From NCBI RefSeq assembly GCF_000196675.2, contig NC_015312.1:2232001-2296000 (forward strand): a DNA stretch of 64,000 nt, read 5' to 3'. Numbering within the stretch: position 1 is the stretch's first letter; each line of letters starts with the position of its first letter. Shown one piece after another: positions 16,387-26,586 of this stretch. The notes under the pieces are model-generated. The model had not been told where the DNA came from. It did no database searches and saw nothing but the letters and a program-made list of their open reading frames with translations. The stretch is from Pseudonocardia benzenivorans CB1190 (lineage in GTDB: Bacteria > Actinomycetota > Actinomycetes > Mycobacteriales > Pseudonocardiaceae). Both the position numbers and the translations under genes were made by a program.

Positions 16387-18402
16387 TCACCAGATCCGCA
16401 CGCGCTCGGCGGGCGGGGTGTAGAGCGCGTCCTCCTGCTGCACGTCGAACGCCTCGTGGAACGCGTCGAGGTTGGTGACGACGGCGTTGCAGCGCAGGTC
16501 CGGCGGCGAGTGCGGGTCGATCGTCAGCCGTCGGACGGCCTCGGCCTCGCGGGTGACGGCGCGCCACACCTGCGCCCAGCCCAGGAGCACCCGCTGCAGA
16601 CCGGTGAACCCGTCGATCACCGGGGCCTCCCCGTCGCCGAGGGAGATCCGGTAGGCCTTGAGCGCGATCGTGAGCCCGCCCAGGTCGCCGATGTTCTCGC
16701 CGACGGTCAGCGCGCCGTTGACCTTGTGCTCGGGCAGCCCGATCGGGGACAGCTCGCTGTACTGGTCGATCAGCGCCTGCGCGCGCCGGTCGAACTCGGC
16801 GCGGTCGTCGGCCTGCCACCAGTCGGTCATGTTGCCGTCGCCGTCGTACTTGCTGCCCTGGTCGTCGAAACCGTGGCCGATCTCGTGCCCGATGACCGCG
16901 CCGATGCCCCCGTAGTTGGCGGCGTCGTCGGCCTCCGGGTCGAAGAAGGGCGGCTGCAGGATCGCGGCCGGGAAGACGATCTCGTTCATCCGCGGGTGGT
17001 AGTAGGCGTTGACGGTCTGCGGCGTCATCAGCCACTCGTTGCGGTCGACCGGCTTGCCGAGCTTCGCGAACTGGAAGTCGGTCGACCACTCGCCGGCGCG
17101 CCGGACGTTGCCCAGCAGGTCGCCCGGGTCGACCTCGAGCGCCGAGTAGTCCTTCCACTCGTCGGGGTAGCCGATCTTCGGGGTGAACCGGCCCAGCTTC
17201 TCCAGGGCCCGCTCGCGCGTCTCCGGCCCCATCCAGTCGAGCGACGAGATCGACTGCCGGTAGGCCTCGACCAGGTTCGCGACGAGCTCGACCATGCGCT
17301 CCTTGGCCGCGGGCGGGAAGTGCCGCTTCACGTAGAGCTGTCCGACGGCCTCGCCCAGGGCGCCCTCGACGAGCCCGACGCCGCGCTTCCACCGCTCCCG
17401 CAGCTCCGGGGTCCCCGACAGGGTGCGCCCGTAGAAGTCGAAGTCGGCCTCGACCAGCGCCTCGTTCAGGTAATCGGCGCACGAGGACACCGTGCGGATC
17501 GCGAGCCACGCCTTCCACTGCTCCAGCGGGCGGTCGCGCCACATCGCCGCCGCCTCGGTCACGAACGTCGGCTGCCGGACGACGACCTCGTCGAAGGCGC
17601 CCGCGGGCGCGCCGAGCGCCTCGATCCAGACGTCCCACTCGAAGCCCTGGGCGTTCTCGGCCAGCGCCGCGCCCGTCATCAGCGTGTAGGTCTTCTCCGC
17701 GTCGCGGTTGGTGACCCGGTCCCAGGACGCCGCGGCGAGCGCCGTCTCCAGCTCCATCACCGTCGACGCCACTGCCGCCGGCTCCGCCAGCCCGGCCAGC
17801 TCGGCCAGCCGTGCCAGGTGCGCGACGTACTTCTCGCGCAGCTCGGCGTAGGAGTCCTCGCGGTAGTACGACTCGTCGGGCAGCCCGAGGCCCGACTGCG
17901 ACAGGTGCACGAGGTAGCGCGACGAGTCCTTCGCGTCCGTGCTGACGAACGCGCCGAACAGCGCCGTGCGGCCCTCGCGCTGCCGCCGGCCCAGCACCGC
18001 CGCCAGCGCGGCCGTGTCGGCCGCGTCGGCCACCTCGGCGAGCAGCGGCCGCAGCGGCTCGATGCCCAGGGCCTCGATCCGTTCGACGTCCATGAACGAC
18101 GTGTAGAGATCGCCGATGCGGCGCGCGTCGGTGCCCGGCGCGGCGGAGGAGGCCGCGGCCTCCTCGACGATCGCCCGGACGTCGGCCTCGGCGTTGTCGC
18201 GCAACGCGTGGAAGGCGCCGTCCTGCGAGCGGTCGGCCGGGATCTCGTGCTCCTTGAGCCATTTGCCGTTGACGTGCCCGAACAGGTCGTCCTGCGGACG
18301 GATGCCGGAGTCGACCCAGCGCAGGTCGAGCCCGGACCGCGGGGACCCCGTCGGGGCCTCCGCGGGGGACTCCGCCGGGGGTGAGGTCGGGGAGGTCGTC
18401 AT
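16387..18402 (-). CDS. M13 family zinc metallopeptidase (neprilysin/Zmp1-like)
   Basis: At 671 residues the protein has the full M13 layout. HEIGH (residues 506-510) holds two zinc His and the catalytic Glu, GENIGDLGG follows with the third ligand Glu, and the substrate-binding NAYYHPRMNEIVFPAAIL precedes it. RPQDDLFGHVNGKWL is the conserved N-terminal block. No signal peptide or membrane anchor is visible, as in mycobacterial Zmp1, which is exported without a classical signal. It would cleave small peptides. The 20-residue N-terminal extension is Pro/Ser-rich. CACAAT seven bases before ATG with no ribosome site suggests a leaderless mRNA. It converges on the ATP-grasp gene with 25 bases between stops. 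Confidence 0.95.
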   Translation of the reverse strand: MTTSPTSPPAESPAEAPTGSPRSGLDLRWVDSGIRPQDDLFGHVNGKWLKEHEIPADRSQDGAFHALRDNAEADVRAIVEEAAASSAAPGTDARRIGDLYTSFMDVERIEALGIEPLRPLLAEVADAADTAALAAVLGRRQREGRTALFGAFVSTDAKDSSRYLVHLSQSGLGLPDESYYREDSYAELREKYVAHLARLAELAGLAEPAAVASTVMELETALAAASWDRVTNRDAEKTYTLMTGAALAENAQGFEWDVWIEALGAPAGAFDEVVVRQPTFVTEAAAMWRDRPLEQWKAWLAIRTVSSCADYLNEALVEADFDFYGRTLSGTPELRERWKRGVGLVEGALGEAVGQLYVKRHFPPAAKERMVELVANLVEAYRQSISSLDWMGPETRERALEKLGRFTPKIGYPDEWKDYSALEVDPGDLLGNVRRAGEWSTDFQFAKLGKPVDRNEWLMTPQTVNAYYHPRMNEIVFPAAILQPPFFDPEADDAANYGGIGAVIGHEIGHGFDDQGSKYDGDGNMTDWWQADDRAEFDRRAQALIDQYSELSPIGLPEHKVNGALTVGENIGDLGGLTIALKAYRISLGDGEAPVIDGFTGLQRVLLGWAQVWRAVTREAEAVRRLTIDPHSPPDLRCNAVVTNLDAFHEAFDVQQEDALYTPPAERVRIW

Positions 18403-18511
18403 GGGTGCATTGTGCCCTGACCCACGACCGGGCGAGGGCCGCCGGACGTTCGCCTACGGTGTAACCGGGCTGCCGATCTCCGGAGGACGGCCGGGCCCGG
18501 AGGAGGGCTCG

Positions 18512-19951
18512 ATGGTCGAGGCGGACGGCCGTGTCGTCGGAACTCCGTCCTCGCCCCCGGCACCGACCGGACTGCACCGCCCGCTCGCCCTGCTCGTCGC
18601 GGGCGCGTTCTTCATGGAGATCCTCGACGGGACGGTCATCGCGCCCGCCGCGCCGCACATCGCGGCCGACCTCGGGGTCGCGGCCGTCGACGTCAACGTC
18701 GCGATCACCGGCTACCTCCTCACGCTCGCGGTGCTCATCCCGATCAGCGGGTGGCTCTCCGACCGGTTCGGCGCCCGCCGGATCTTCGTCGCCGCCCTCG
18801 TCGTGTTCACCCTGGCGTCGGCGGGCTGCGCGCTCGCGCCGTCGCTGCCGGTGCTCACCGCGACCCGTGTGCTGCAGGGCGTCGGCGGGGCGATGATGGT
18901 GCCGGTCGGGCGGCTCGCGGTGCTGCGGACGACGGACAAGCGCGACCTGGTGCGCGCCATCGCCTTCCTCACCTGGCCCGCGCTCGTCGCGCCCGTCGTC
19001 GCGCCCGCGCTCGGTGGCCTGCTGGCCAACTACGCGTCGTGGCGGTGGATCTTCGTCGTCAACCTGCCGTTGGGGCTCGTCGCCCTGGTGCTCGCGCTAC
19101 GGATCGTGCCCGACGTCCGCGCGCCCCGCCGCGACCCGCTCGACTGGCGCGGGTTCGTCCTCACGGCCGCGGGCGCCGCCGCGCTCGTCGTCGGGCTGGA
19201 GAGCATCGGCGGCGGCCGCTGGGGATCGGCCGTCGCCGCGCTGGTGCTGGCGGCCGTGCTGCTCACCGCGGCCGTGGCCTACCTGCTGCGGACCCGTCGG
19301 CCGCTGGTCGACCTGCGGGTGCTGGCCCTCGCCACCTACCGGCTGACCGCGGCAGGCGGGTCGGTCTACCGGATGGTGATCACCGCCATCCCGTTCCTGC
19401 TCCCGCTGCTGTTCCAGCTCGGCTTCGGCTGGTCGGCGGCGCAGGCGGGGCTGGTGGTGATCGCGTTGTTCGTCGGCAACGTCGGGATCAAGCCGGCGAC
19501 CACGCCGCTCATGCGGCGCTTCGGGATCCGGGCCGTCGTCCTGTTCTCCATCGCCGCATCGGCGGCGTGCCTGGTCGGGATGGCGTTCCTGACGGCGGCG
19601 ACCCCGTTGCCGGTGCTGCTCCTGCTGCTGCTGGCCAGCGGGGTCGTGCGGTCCACCGGCTTCAGCGCCTACAACAGCGTCGCGTTCGCCGACGTCGAGC
19701 AGGAGCGGATGACCGGCGCCAACACCCTGATGTCGACGCTGCAGGAGCTCGGCGCGGGCCTGGGTGTCGCGGTCGGAGCGCTGTTCGTGCGGCTCGGCGA
19801 CCCCGTCGGGCACCTCGTCGGCCTGTCCGACGCCCCCGCGACGCCCTACCGCATCGCGTTCCTGCTCCTCGTCGTCGTGCTCGTGGTGCCGGCGATCGAG
19901 ACGCTGCGGCTCTCGCGGACCGCGGGTGACGTCGTGACCGGGCGGTCCTGA
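18512..19951 (+). CDS. MFS transporter, DHA2-like drug exporter
   Basis: The 479-residue protein has 12-14 hydrophobic segments. FFMEILDGTVIAPAAPHIAADL is typical of segment 1 in DHA2 exporters, GWLSDRFGARR is the MFS loop 2-3 motif, and TRVLQGVGGAMMVPVGR is the antiporter motif region. It probably exports a hydrophobic compound using the proton gradient. ATG at 18512 is chosen for the AGGAGGG site four to five bases upstream; longer frames extend into the divergent peptidase promoter. No adjacent regulator was found. The substrate is unknown. Confidence 0.9.
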   Translation: MVEADGRVVGTPSSPPAPTGLHRPLALLVAGAFFMEILDGTVIAPAAPHIAADLGVAAVDVNVAITGYLLTLAVLIPISGWLSDRFGARRIFVAALVVFTLASAGCALAPSLPVLTATRVLQGVGGAMMVPVGRLAVLRTTDKRDLVRAIAFLTWPALVAPVVAPALGGLLANYASWRWIFVVNLPLGLVALVLALRIVPDVRAPRRDPLDWRGFVLTAAGAAALVVGLESIGGGRWGSAVAALVLAAVLLTAAVAYLLRTRRPLVDLRVLALATYRLTAAGGSVYRMVITAIPFLLPLLFQLGFGWSAAQAGLVVIALFVGNVGIKPATTPLMRRFGIRAVVLFSIAASAACLVGMAFLTAATPLPVLLLLLLASGVVRSTGFSAYNSVAFADVEQERMTGANTLMSTLQELGAGLGVAVGALFVRLGDPVGHLVGLSDAPATPYRIAFLLLVVVLVVPAIETLRLSRTAGDVVTGRS

Positions 19952-19957
19952 CCCCGG

Positions 19958-20353
19958 TCAGCCCACCGTCCGGGCGAAGGGGACCGCCGGGTCCGGTGCC
20001 GGGGTGTTCACGGCGAGGTGGACCGTCGGCTCGCTGCCGGCGTTCCAGTTGCGGTGCGGCACACCGGCGGGGAAGACGACGAGGCTGCCCGCGGGCGCGT
20101 CGAACTCCTGGCCGTCGACCTCGATGCTCATCGTGCCCTGGAGCACCCAGAACACCTGGTCCACCTCGTGCACGTGCAGGCCCGCGGGGGAGCCGCCGCC
20201 CGCCGGGGTGCGGATCCAGTCGACGTGGCAGGACTGCGCGCCGGTGGCCTGCCCGATGAGGTTCTGCGAGAACCGCTCGCCCGCGCCGGTGGCGGCCAGC
20301 GCGTCGGTGTCGACGCGACGCAGGTACGGGTTGGCGGTGTTGCCGGCGGTCAT
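19958..20353 (-). CDS. Cupin domain protein
   Basis: A single-domain cupin of 131 residues. Motif 1 is GLHVHEVDQVFWVLQG with probable metal His/Glu ligands, and motif 2 is FPAGVPHRNWN. Small cupins like this bind metal and serve as dioxygenases, isomerases or ligand sensors; nothing here decides which. It converges on the MFS gene with only six bases between stops and may be co-transcribed with the SDR gene 106 bases upstream. Confidence 0.88.
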   Translation of the reverse strand: MTAGNTANPYLRRVDTDALAATGAGERFSQNLIGQATGAQSCHVDWIRTPAGGGSPAGLHVHEVDQVFWVLQGTMSIEVDGQEFDAPAGSLVVFPAGVPHRNWNAGSEPTVHLAVNTPAPDPAVPFARTVG

Positions 20354-20459
20354 CGGCGCTCCCTCGGATCGGCGCCCCGGCGGGGTCCCGGGGTCCTCAC
20401 CACCCTCGCACCCGCGGCGCGGCCCGAGCTGTGACGCGCATCCCAGCGGCGCGTCCGCG

Positions 20460-21167
20460 TCAGGGGTGGGTGGGCCAGATCGTCACGGAGTTGACCTGCG
20501 TCCGGCGGGGCAGGGCCAGCACCGAGAGCACGACGTCGGCGACGTCCTGGGGCTGGACGAGGTCCGCGGCCCGGTAGGGGCGGTGCGCGGCGGCGTGGAT
20601 GCGTTCCTGCATCGGGGTGGCGGTGCGTCCGAGGTGCAGCGTCGTGACCCGGACCCCGGCGGCGTTGACCTCGCCGCGGAGGCTGTCGGCGACGGCGGTG
20701 AGGGCGTGTTTGGTGGCGGCGTACTGGCTGACCCCGGGGTAGGCGGCCAGGCCCTGGGTGGAGTTCATGAAGATGACGTCGCCGTGGCGGGCGCGCAGGT
20801 GGGGGAGGAGTTCGCGGGTCAGCTCGTAGGGGGCGCGGACGTTGACGGCGTAGAGATGGTCGAAGGTCGCGGCGTCGGTGTCGGGGACCTCACCGCTGGC
20901 GTAGTCGCCGGCGGAGTGGACGAGGACGTCGACGCCGCCCAGCAGGTCGGCGAGGTGGTGGCCGAGTACGGGCACGGCGTCCGGGTCGGCGAGGTCGGTG
21001 GTGAGCACGGTGGCGGCGCCGTTGTGGGTGGCGGCGGCCGCGTCGGCGAGCCGGGCGGGGTCGCGGCCGATGAGGACGAGTTGTTTGGCGTGCGGGCCGA
21101 GTGCGACCGCGACCGCGCGGCCGATTCCGCTGCTGGCGCCGGTGACCACGGCCGCGTCGATCATCAT
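20460..21167 (-). CDS. Short-chain dehydrogenase/reductase
   Basis: A classical SDR of 235 residues: AAVVTGASSGIGRAVA binds the nucleotide cofactor, the NNAG-equivalent appears as LVHSAGDYA, and the catalytic set is Ser in MNSTQG with YAATK. It is likely NADP-dependent, acting on an alcohol or ketone. ATG codons at 21167 and 21164 are tandem; a possible upstream frame ends within the first. The cupin gene follows on the same strand. Confidence 0.92.
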   Translation of the reverse strand: MMIDAAVVTGASSGIGRAVAVALGPHAKQLVLIGRDPARLADAAAATHNGAATVLTTDLADPDAVPVLGHHLADLLGGVDVLVHSAGDYASGEVPDTDAATFDHLYAVNVRAPYELTRELLPHLRARHGDVIFMNSTQGLAAYPGVSQYAATKHALTAVADSLRGEVNAAGVRVTTLHLGRTATPMQERIHAAAHRPYRAADLVQPQDVADVVLSVLALPRRTQVNSVTIWPTHP

Positions 21168-21610
21168 CGGGTGCGCCGCCGCTCCCCGTCGAAGGCTCCG
21201 TCAGAGGCCCCGTCAAAGGCCCCGTCGAAGGCAGCGTCGTCGGCCCCGTCGATGGCCCCGTCCAAGGTTGAGGAGACGCCCGCCGCGCTGCGGTCGGGAG
21301 GCCGCGCATGGTCGCTGTCCGTGACCGATTTCTCCCACATGTCCCTCATGGCGTACCCATCCGCCGGATCGGCGATTTTCCTGCCGATGCGAGCATCGTG
21401 GACCTCAACCGCTGCGAACCCGCTGGATATTAGCCTGTCGGGAGCGATCTGCACCGAGGAACAAGGCACGAGAATTCTCGGCCGGCCGCCGCCGGATCGC
21501 AGAACGCCGACCCGTCGATGGCTACGCTGTGTAGTCGCTGATGGACCGCCTGCAGACAGCGTCGAGCCCCGTCGGGACGCCCGTCCGGATCGTCCCCGTC
21601 CGCCGCGCCA
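21168..21610. other. Gene-poor stretch with imperfect short repeats
   Basis: At 21186-21266 a 12-15-base unit built on CCCCGTCGAAGGC recurs about six times. An open frame on the minus strand (21469-21164, GTG start) ends exactly on the SDR start codon and would encode an Asp-Gly-Ala repeat tail, but it lacks a ribosome site and any family resemblance, so I do not call it a gene. The rest is lower in GC and probably carries the SDR promoter. Confidence 0.45.
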
Positions 21611-23713
21611 TCAGCGCTGGTGAACCGACTCCTCCGCGGTCCGCAGCCACTCGCGCCACTGGTCGGCCTGCGCGCGGGCCTCGGCGGCCCGCTTCGCGTC
21701 GCCCGCCGCTTCGGCCTTCTGCGCCTGCGCCTCGAACTGCGCGACGCGGTCGCGGAACTGCGAGACGCGGGCCTCCGTCTCGGGGTCGGTGCGCCGCCAC
21801 TGGCGGTCGACGGCCTCGCGGACCCTCTCCTCGATCGCACGCAGGCCCGCCTCGAGCGGACGGATGTCGTCGCGCGGGACCTTACCGATCGCCTCCCACC
21901 GCTCCTGGATGCCGCGCAGCGCGGCCCGAGCGGCGTCGGCGTCGTCGGTGTCGATCTTGTCGGCCTCGGCCAGCAGGGCCCGCTTGGCGTCGGCGTTGGC
22001 GGCGAACTCGGCGTCGCGCGCGGCGAACGTCTCGGTCCGCCGCGAGAAGAACGCATCCTGGGCGCTGCGGAAGCGCTGCCACAGCGCGTCGTCGGCGTCC
22101 TTCTGCGCCCGCCCGGCCGCCTTCCACTCCGCCATGAGCTCGCGGTACCGCGCGGCCGTGGGGCCCCAGTCGGTCGAGTCGGCCAGCGCCTCGGCCTCGG
22201 TGGCCAGCTCCTCCTTGCGGGCCTTCGCGCTCGCCCGCTGCCGGTCGAGATCGGCGAAGTGCGAGCCGCGGCGGCGGTTGAACGCCTCTCGGGCCCGGGA
22301 GTACCGCTTCCACAGCGCCTCGTCGGTGCGCCGGTCGATGCCCTTGATCGTGCGCCACTCGTCGAGGATCGCCTTGAAGCGGTCGCCCGCCTGCTTCCAC
22401 TGCGTGGCCTCGGCGGCGAGCTTCTCGGCCTCCGCGGCGAGCTCCTCCTTGCGGGCCACGGCGGCCTCGCGCTGGGCCGACCGGGCCGAGCGCGCGGCGC
22501 CGACCGCCGCCTCCGCGAGCGTCACCAGCTCGTCGAGGTGTGCCTTGAGGGCCGCGACGTCGCCGACGACGGCGGCATCGGCGAGCCCGTCGCGCATCGC
22601 GGTGGCACTGTGCAGCGCCTGCTTCGGGTCGCCGCCGCCCGTCGTGAGCCGGACGGTGAGCAGCTCGGCCTCGGTACGCATGTCGTCGAACCGGCGGGCG
22701 TAGTGCGCCAGCCCCTCCTGCGGCGCGCCGGCCTGCCATGAGCCGACCTCGCGCTCGCTCTCGGCCGTCACGAGGAAGATGCGGCCCTCGTCGTCGACCC
22801 GACCCCAGCGCGCCGGATCGGGGCCTGCCTCGGGTACCGAGATCGCCGCGGCGGGTACGGCCGCGACCGGCGTCGGCGCGGCGGCGGCCTGCGCGGCGGG
22901 GGACTCGAGGGGCTTCGCCGGCGGCTTTGCGGCACGGGGCGGCGGGACCGGGCGCGGGCGGCCGCCGGGCGGGGGACCGGGCAGCGGCGCGCGGGGGGTG
23001 GGCGGCGGGCCGGGGACCGGCCGCGGCGGTGCGGCGACCGAGGTGCGCGCGGGCTCGTCGGTGTGCTGTCCGGCCGGGTGCTGTCCGGGCGTGTCGTGGC
23101 GGGCCGCGGCGTGATCGGGTGCGTCGTGGCGGGCCGCGGCGTGATCGGGTGCGTCGTGATCGGGTGCGTCGTGATCGGGTGCGGCGTGGTCGGCGGGGGC
23201 CGGTGTGGAGATCGGCCCCGGATCCGCCGGGGTGTCCTGCGCCGCCGGGGTGTCCTGCGCTGCCGGGGTGTCCTGCGCCGCGCGGCTGTTCTCCGCCGTG
23301 GCCGTGTCCGGCCCCGCGGTGTCGTCGGTGGCCGCGGTGTCGCCGGTTGCCGCCCGGTCGTTGCCGGCGGGCGTGTCGGTCGTGGCCGACGCCGTGGCCT
23401 GGCCGGGGATGGTCGCGGCCGCGGGGGCGTCGCCCGTGGGTTCGGCGTCGGGGGCGGCGTTCGTCGCTCCCGCCCCCGCGTCGGCGCCTTCCGCGGCCTG
23501 CTCGTCCGTGCTCGCGGCGGCCTGTTCGCTCGAGTCGGCAGCGGCCTGCTCGTCCGCGCTCGCGCTCGCGGCGGCCTGCTCGCTCGCGTCGGCGGCCTGC
23601 TCGCCTGCGCCCGTCGCCGGGTCGGGTCCCTCGCCGGCTGTCGGAGGGGCGGCGATCGACGCGGCCTCCTCGCCCTGCCGGCCGTCGTTACTGGTCGCCT
23701 GCTCGTCCGACAC
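21611..23713 (-). CDS. DUF349 coiled-coil protein with long low-complexity N-terminus
   Basis: The C-terminal 380 residues of this 700-residue protein form repeated DUF349 units, each a three-helix segment of the type W-K-x-A-G-x(n)-LW-x-R-F-x-x-A-x-x-x-F-x-R-R ([38 protein letters not shown]). The first 300 residues are Ala/Asp/Pro-rich with tandem repeats (AAQDTP x3, [11 protein letters not shown] x2). Function is unknown; the mycobacterial relative is Rv2731, also close to miaA-dapF-hflX. GTG at 23713 is preferred over an upstream ATG because GGGAGG lies seven bases before it. The divergent LigB-like gene is 214 bases away. Confidence 0.88.
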   Translation of the reverse strand: MSDEQATSNDGRQGEEAASIAAPPTAGEGPDPATGAGEQAADASEQAAASASADEQAAADSSEQAAASTDEQAAEGADAGAGATNAAPDAEPTGDAPAAATIPGQATASATTDTPAGNDRAATGDTAATDDTAGPDTATAENSRAAQDTPAAQDTPAAQDTPADPGPISTPAPADHAAPDHDAPDHDAPDHAAARHDAPDHAAARHDTPGQHPAGQHTDEPARTSVAAPPRPVPGPPPTPRAPLPGPPPGGRPRPVPPPRAAKPPAKPLESPAAQAAAAPTPVAAVPAAAISVPEAGPDPARWGRVDDEGRIFLVTAESEREVGSWQAGAPQEGLAHYARRFDDMRTEAELLTVRLTTGGGDPKQALHSATAMRDGLADAAVVGDVAALKAHLDELVTLAEAAVGAARSARSAQREAAVARKEELAAEAEKLAAEATQWKQAGDRFKAILDEWRTIKGIDRRTDEALWKRYSRAREAFNRRRGSHFADLDRQRASAKARKEELATEAEALADSTDWGPTAARYRELMAEWKAAGRAQKDADDALWQRFRSAQDAFFSRRTETFAARDAEFAANADAKRALLAEADKIDTDDADAARAALRGIQERWEAIGKVPRDDIRPLEAGLRAIEERVREAVDRQWRRTDPETEARVSQFRDRVAQFEAQAQKAEAAGDAKRAAEARAQADQWREWLRTAEESVHQR

Positions 23714-23927
23714 CCGTACCTCCCTCGTCAGGCCCGTGCCCGAAGCGGGCCGGGCGCTCCGCCGCGGCGGAGCCCGTTGCACGTGCCGCACCGATCCCTC
23801 GCGGACCGGGCTGCTGACAGCGATTCAAACAGGAATGCGCACGTGGCGGAACCGGTCGCGCCGTCAACGGGCCCTGTGGGGCGACGAGACGCGGGCATGA
23901 CCGCTCCCGCTGGCTACGCTCGGTGCC

Positions 23928-24647
23928 GTGATCTCCGCGGTCGCCGTCGTGCCCGAACCACCGCTGCTGGTCCCCGAGCTGGCCGGGGCGGCAGCGGCGG
24001 AGACGGTCGACGTGCGCGACGCGTGCCGGACCGCCGCCGCGCTGCTCGCGGCGCGGGCCTCCCGCTGGATCGCCGTGGGAGCCGACCGTGGCGGTCGGCG
24101 CACGGTCGCGCCCGCGACGGTGGGCTCGTTCGTCGGTTTCGGGGTCGACGTGCGGGTCGCGCTGGACACCGGCCTCGCGACGGACCGCGGACCCGTCGAC
24201 AGGGACCTGCCGCTGCCGCTGCTCGTCGCGGGCTGGCTCGCGGCCGGCACGGGAGCCGCGATCGCCGTGCGCGGCGAGCTCGTCGCGCCCGACGCCGCCC
24301 CCGCCGACTGCCTCGCCCTCGGCCGGGCCCTCGCCGCGGAACCCGACGGCGTCGGGCTCCTCGTCGTCGGCGACGGCGCGGCGACGCACACGGAGAAGGC
24401 CCCCGGCCACTTCGACACCCGCGCGACCCGGTTCGACGCCCGGGTCGCGACCGCGCTCGCAGCGGCCGACACCGCGGCCCTCGCCGCGCTCGACGCGGAG
24501 CTCGCCACGCAGCTGTGGGCGGGCGGCCGGGCGCCCTGGCAGGTGCTCGCCGGCGCCACCGCCGACCGCCGCTGGGACGCCGAGCTGCTGTGCTCGACGG
24601 CGCCGTTCGGGGTGGCCTACCACGTCGCGTTCTGGACGCCGGGATGA
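23928..24647 (+). CDS. Class III extradiol dioxygenase-like (LigB-fold) protein
   Basis: The 239-residue protein begins [17 protein letters not shown], the first strand and metal-loop pattern of the LigB/MEMO fold, and has [20 protein letters not shown] in the middle, matching the actinobacterial family found beside miaA (mycobacterial Rv2728c). Whether it oxidises anything is unknown; the conserved place suggests a housekeeping role. GTG at 23928 lies seven bases after TACGCT, a likely -10 box, implying a leaderless mRNA. The stop overlaps the miaA ATG (ATGA). Confidence 0.8.
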   Translation: MISAVAVVPEPPLLVPELAGAAAAETVDVRDACRTAAALLAARASRWIAVGADRGGRRTVAPATVGSFVGFGVDVRVALDTGLATDRGPVDRDLPLPLLVAGWLAAGTGAAIAVRGELVAPDAAPADCLALGRALAAEPDGVGLLVVGDGAATHTEKAPGHFDTRATRFDARVATALAAADTAALAALDAELATQLWAGGRAPWQVLAGATADRRWDAELLCSTAPFGVAYHVAFWTPG

Positions 24648-25639
24648 GCGCGCCGCCGCTCGTCGTGGTCGTCGGGCCCACCGCGACGGGCAAGTCCGAC
24701 CTCGGTCTCGCGCTCGCCCGCGAGCTCGGCGGGGAGGTCGTCAACGCCGACGCGATGCAGCTCTACCGCGGGATGGACGTCGGCACCGCGAAGCTCACCG
24801 TCGCCGAGCGGCGCGGTGTCCCGCACCACCTCCTCGACGTCCTCGACGTCACCGAGACCGCCTCGGTCGCTGCCTACCAGCGCGAGGCCCGCGTGGTGAT
24901 CGAGCGGCTGCGCGCGGCGGGCCGCACGCCGGTGCTCGTCGGTGGCTCCGGGCTATACGTGCAGGCGGTCGTCGACGAACTGGAGTTCCCCGGCACCGAC
25001 GCGGCGGTCCGGGCGCGGCTGGAGGCCGAGCTGGCCGAGCGCGGTCCGGGGGCGCTGCACGCCCGCCTCGCCGCGCTCGACCCGGCCGCCGCAGCCGCCG
25101 TGCTGCCCGGCAACGGGCGGCGCATCGTGCGGGCGCTGGAGGTCATCGAGATCACCGGGCGGCCCTTCACGGCGACGATGCCGCGCATCGGTGCCCCCCG
25201 CTACGACGCCGTCCTCGTCGGCGTGGACCGGGACGTCGCCGAGCTCGACGACCGCATCGCGACGCGCGTCGACCTGATGCTGGCCGCCGGGCTCGTCGAG
25301 GAGACCCGGACGCTGCTCGCCCGCGGCCTGCGCGAGGGTCGCACGGCGTCGCGCGCGCTGGGCTACCAGCAGGTGATCGACGCCCTCGCCGCCGCGGCCG
25401 GCGCCCCTGACTCCGAGGACCGCGACGCCCCGGCAGATGGCGCCCGGCTCGCCGCCGTCCCGCTCGACGACGCCGCTGTCACCGATGCCGCGCAGCGCAC
25501 GGTCGTCGCGACGCGCCGGTTCGTCCGCCGGCAGCGCTCGTGGTTCCGCCGCGACCACCGGATCCGCTGGTTCGACGGCGCCGCCGCCGACCTCGCCGCG
25601 CAGGTCCTCGGGGCCCTCACCTCCGGATCGCTACCCTGA
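24644..25639 (+). CDS. miaA: tRNA dimethylallyltransferase
   Basis: MiaA adds a dimethylallyl group to A37 of tRNAs reading UNN codons. The 331-residue protein has the P-loop GPTATGKS at residues 11-18, [36 protein letters not shown] and ALGYQQ, all family signatures. About 25 residues (after [13 protein letters not shown]) form an Ala/Asp-rich insertion not typical of shorter homologues. It is coupled to the LigB-like gene and followed five bases later by dapF. Confidence 0.97.
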   Translation: MSAPPLVVVVGPTATGKSDLGLALARELGGEVVNADAMQLYRGMDVGTAKLTVAERRGVPHHLLDVLDVTETASVAAYQREARVVIERLRAAGRTPVLVGGSGLYVQAVVDELEFPGTDAAVRARLEAELAERGPGALHARLAALDPAAAAAVLPGNGRRIVRALEVIEITGRPFTATMPRIGAPRYDAVLVGVDRDVAELDDRIATRVDLMLAAGLVEETRTLLARGLREGRTASRALGYQQVIDALAAAAGAPDSEDRDAPADGARLAAVPLDDAAVTDAAQRTVVATRRFVRRQRSWFRRDHRIRWFDGAAADLAAQVLGALTSGSLP

Positions 25640-25644
25640 GGCCC

Positions 25645-26520
25645 GTGAGCAGCGGGATCCGGTTCGCGAAGGGCCACGGCACCGAGAACGACTTCGTCGT
25701 GCTGCCCGACCCCGAGGGCGCGCTCGACCTCAGCCCGGCCCGCGTCGCCGCGGTGTGCGACCGCCGCCGCGGCCTCGGCGCCGACGGCGTGCTCCGCGTC
25801 GTGCGCTGGGCCGCCGCCGGGCCCGACGTCCCCGCTCCGGTGCCGGGCGTCGAATGGTTCATGGACTACCGCAACGGCGACGGCAGCGTCGCCGAGATGT
25901 GCGGCAACGGCGTGCGCGTCTTCGCCCGCTACCTCGCGCTCGAGGCCCTGCTGCCCGACGGCCCCGGCGCCGAGCTCGCGCTCGGCACCCGCGGGGGAGT
26001 CCGCACCGTCCGCTTCGCCGGCGGCGACGGGGCCGACGGTGAGGTCTCGGTCGGGATGGGCGTCGCGCGGGTCGGCGACGAGAGCACCGCGACCGTGCGC
26101 GGGCACGCCTACGCCGGGGTCGCCGTCGACGTCGGCAACCCGCACCTGGCGTGCGTGACCGCGGCCGACGCCGGGGCCCTCGCCGCCCTCGACCTCGGCG
26201 TCCCGCCCGGCCACGACCCGGCCCTGTTCCCGCACGGGGTGAACGTCGAGTTCGTGACGCCGGTGTCGGGCGACGAGGTCACGATGCGCGTCCACGAACG
26301 GGGCGTCGGGGAGACGCGCTCCTGCGGTACCGGCACCGTCGCGGCCGTGGTCGCGGCGCTGCGGGCGGCCGGCCGCGACCGGGGCACCGTCGGTGTGACG
26401 ACGCCGGGAGGGCGGCTGCGCGTCACCGTCGAACCCGACGGGTCGACGGTCCTGCAGGGCCCCGCCGTCGTGCTGGCGCACGGGGAGATCGACGACGTGT
26501 GGTGGGACGCACAGGGCTGA
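25645..26520 (+). CDS. dapF: Diaminopimelate epimerase
   Basis: DapF converts LL- to meso-diaminopimelate for lysine and peptidoglycan synthesis. Both catalytic cysteines are present: C86 in EMCGNGVR and C227 in RSCGTGT. GHGTENDFVVL and NVEFV are also conserved. GTG at 25645 gives 291 residues. TACCCT overlapping the miaA stop lies seven bases upstream, so a leaderless internal transcript is possible in addition to the miaA message. Confidence 0.97.
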   Translation: MSSGIRFAKGHGTENDFVVLPDPEGALDLSPARVAAVCDRRRGLGADGVLRVVRWAAAGPDVPAPVPGVEWFMDYRNGDGSVAEMCGNGVRVFARYLALEALLPDGPGAELALGTRGGVRTVRFAGGDGADGEVSVGMGVARVGDESTATVRGHAYAGVAVDVGNPHLACVTAADAGALAALDLGVPPGHDPALFPHGVNVEFVTPVSGDEVTMRVHERGVGETRSCGTGTVAAVVAALRAAGRDRGTVGVTTPGGRLRVTVEPDGSTVLQGPAVVLAHGEIDDVWWDAQG

Positions 26521-26586
26521 CCGACCGGGCGAACCGGGGGAATGCGGCGGACAGGGTCGTGGCGACGTGGGAGGATGGGCGTCACG

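Noticed and set aside
21164-21469. Small minus-strand frame ending on the SDR start codon
   Set aside because: No ribosome site, no family resemblance, and the C-terminal half is produced by DNA repeats; kept only as a note in the region entry.
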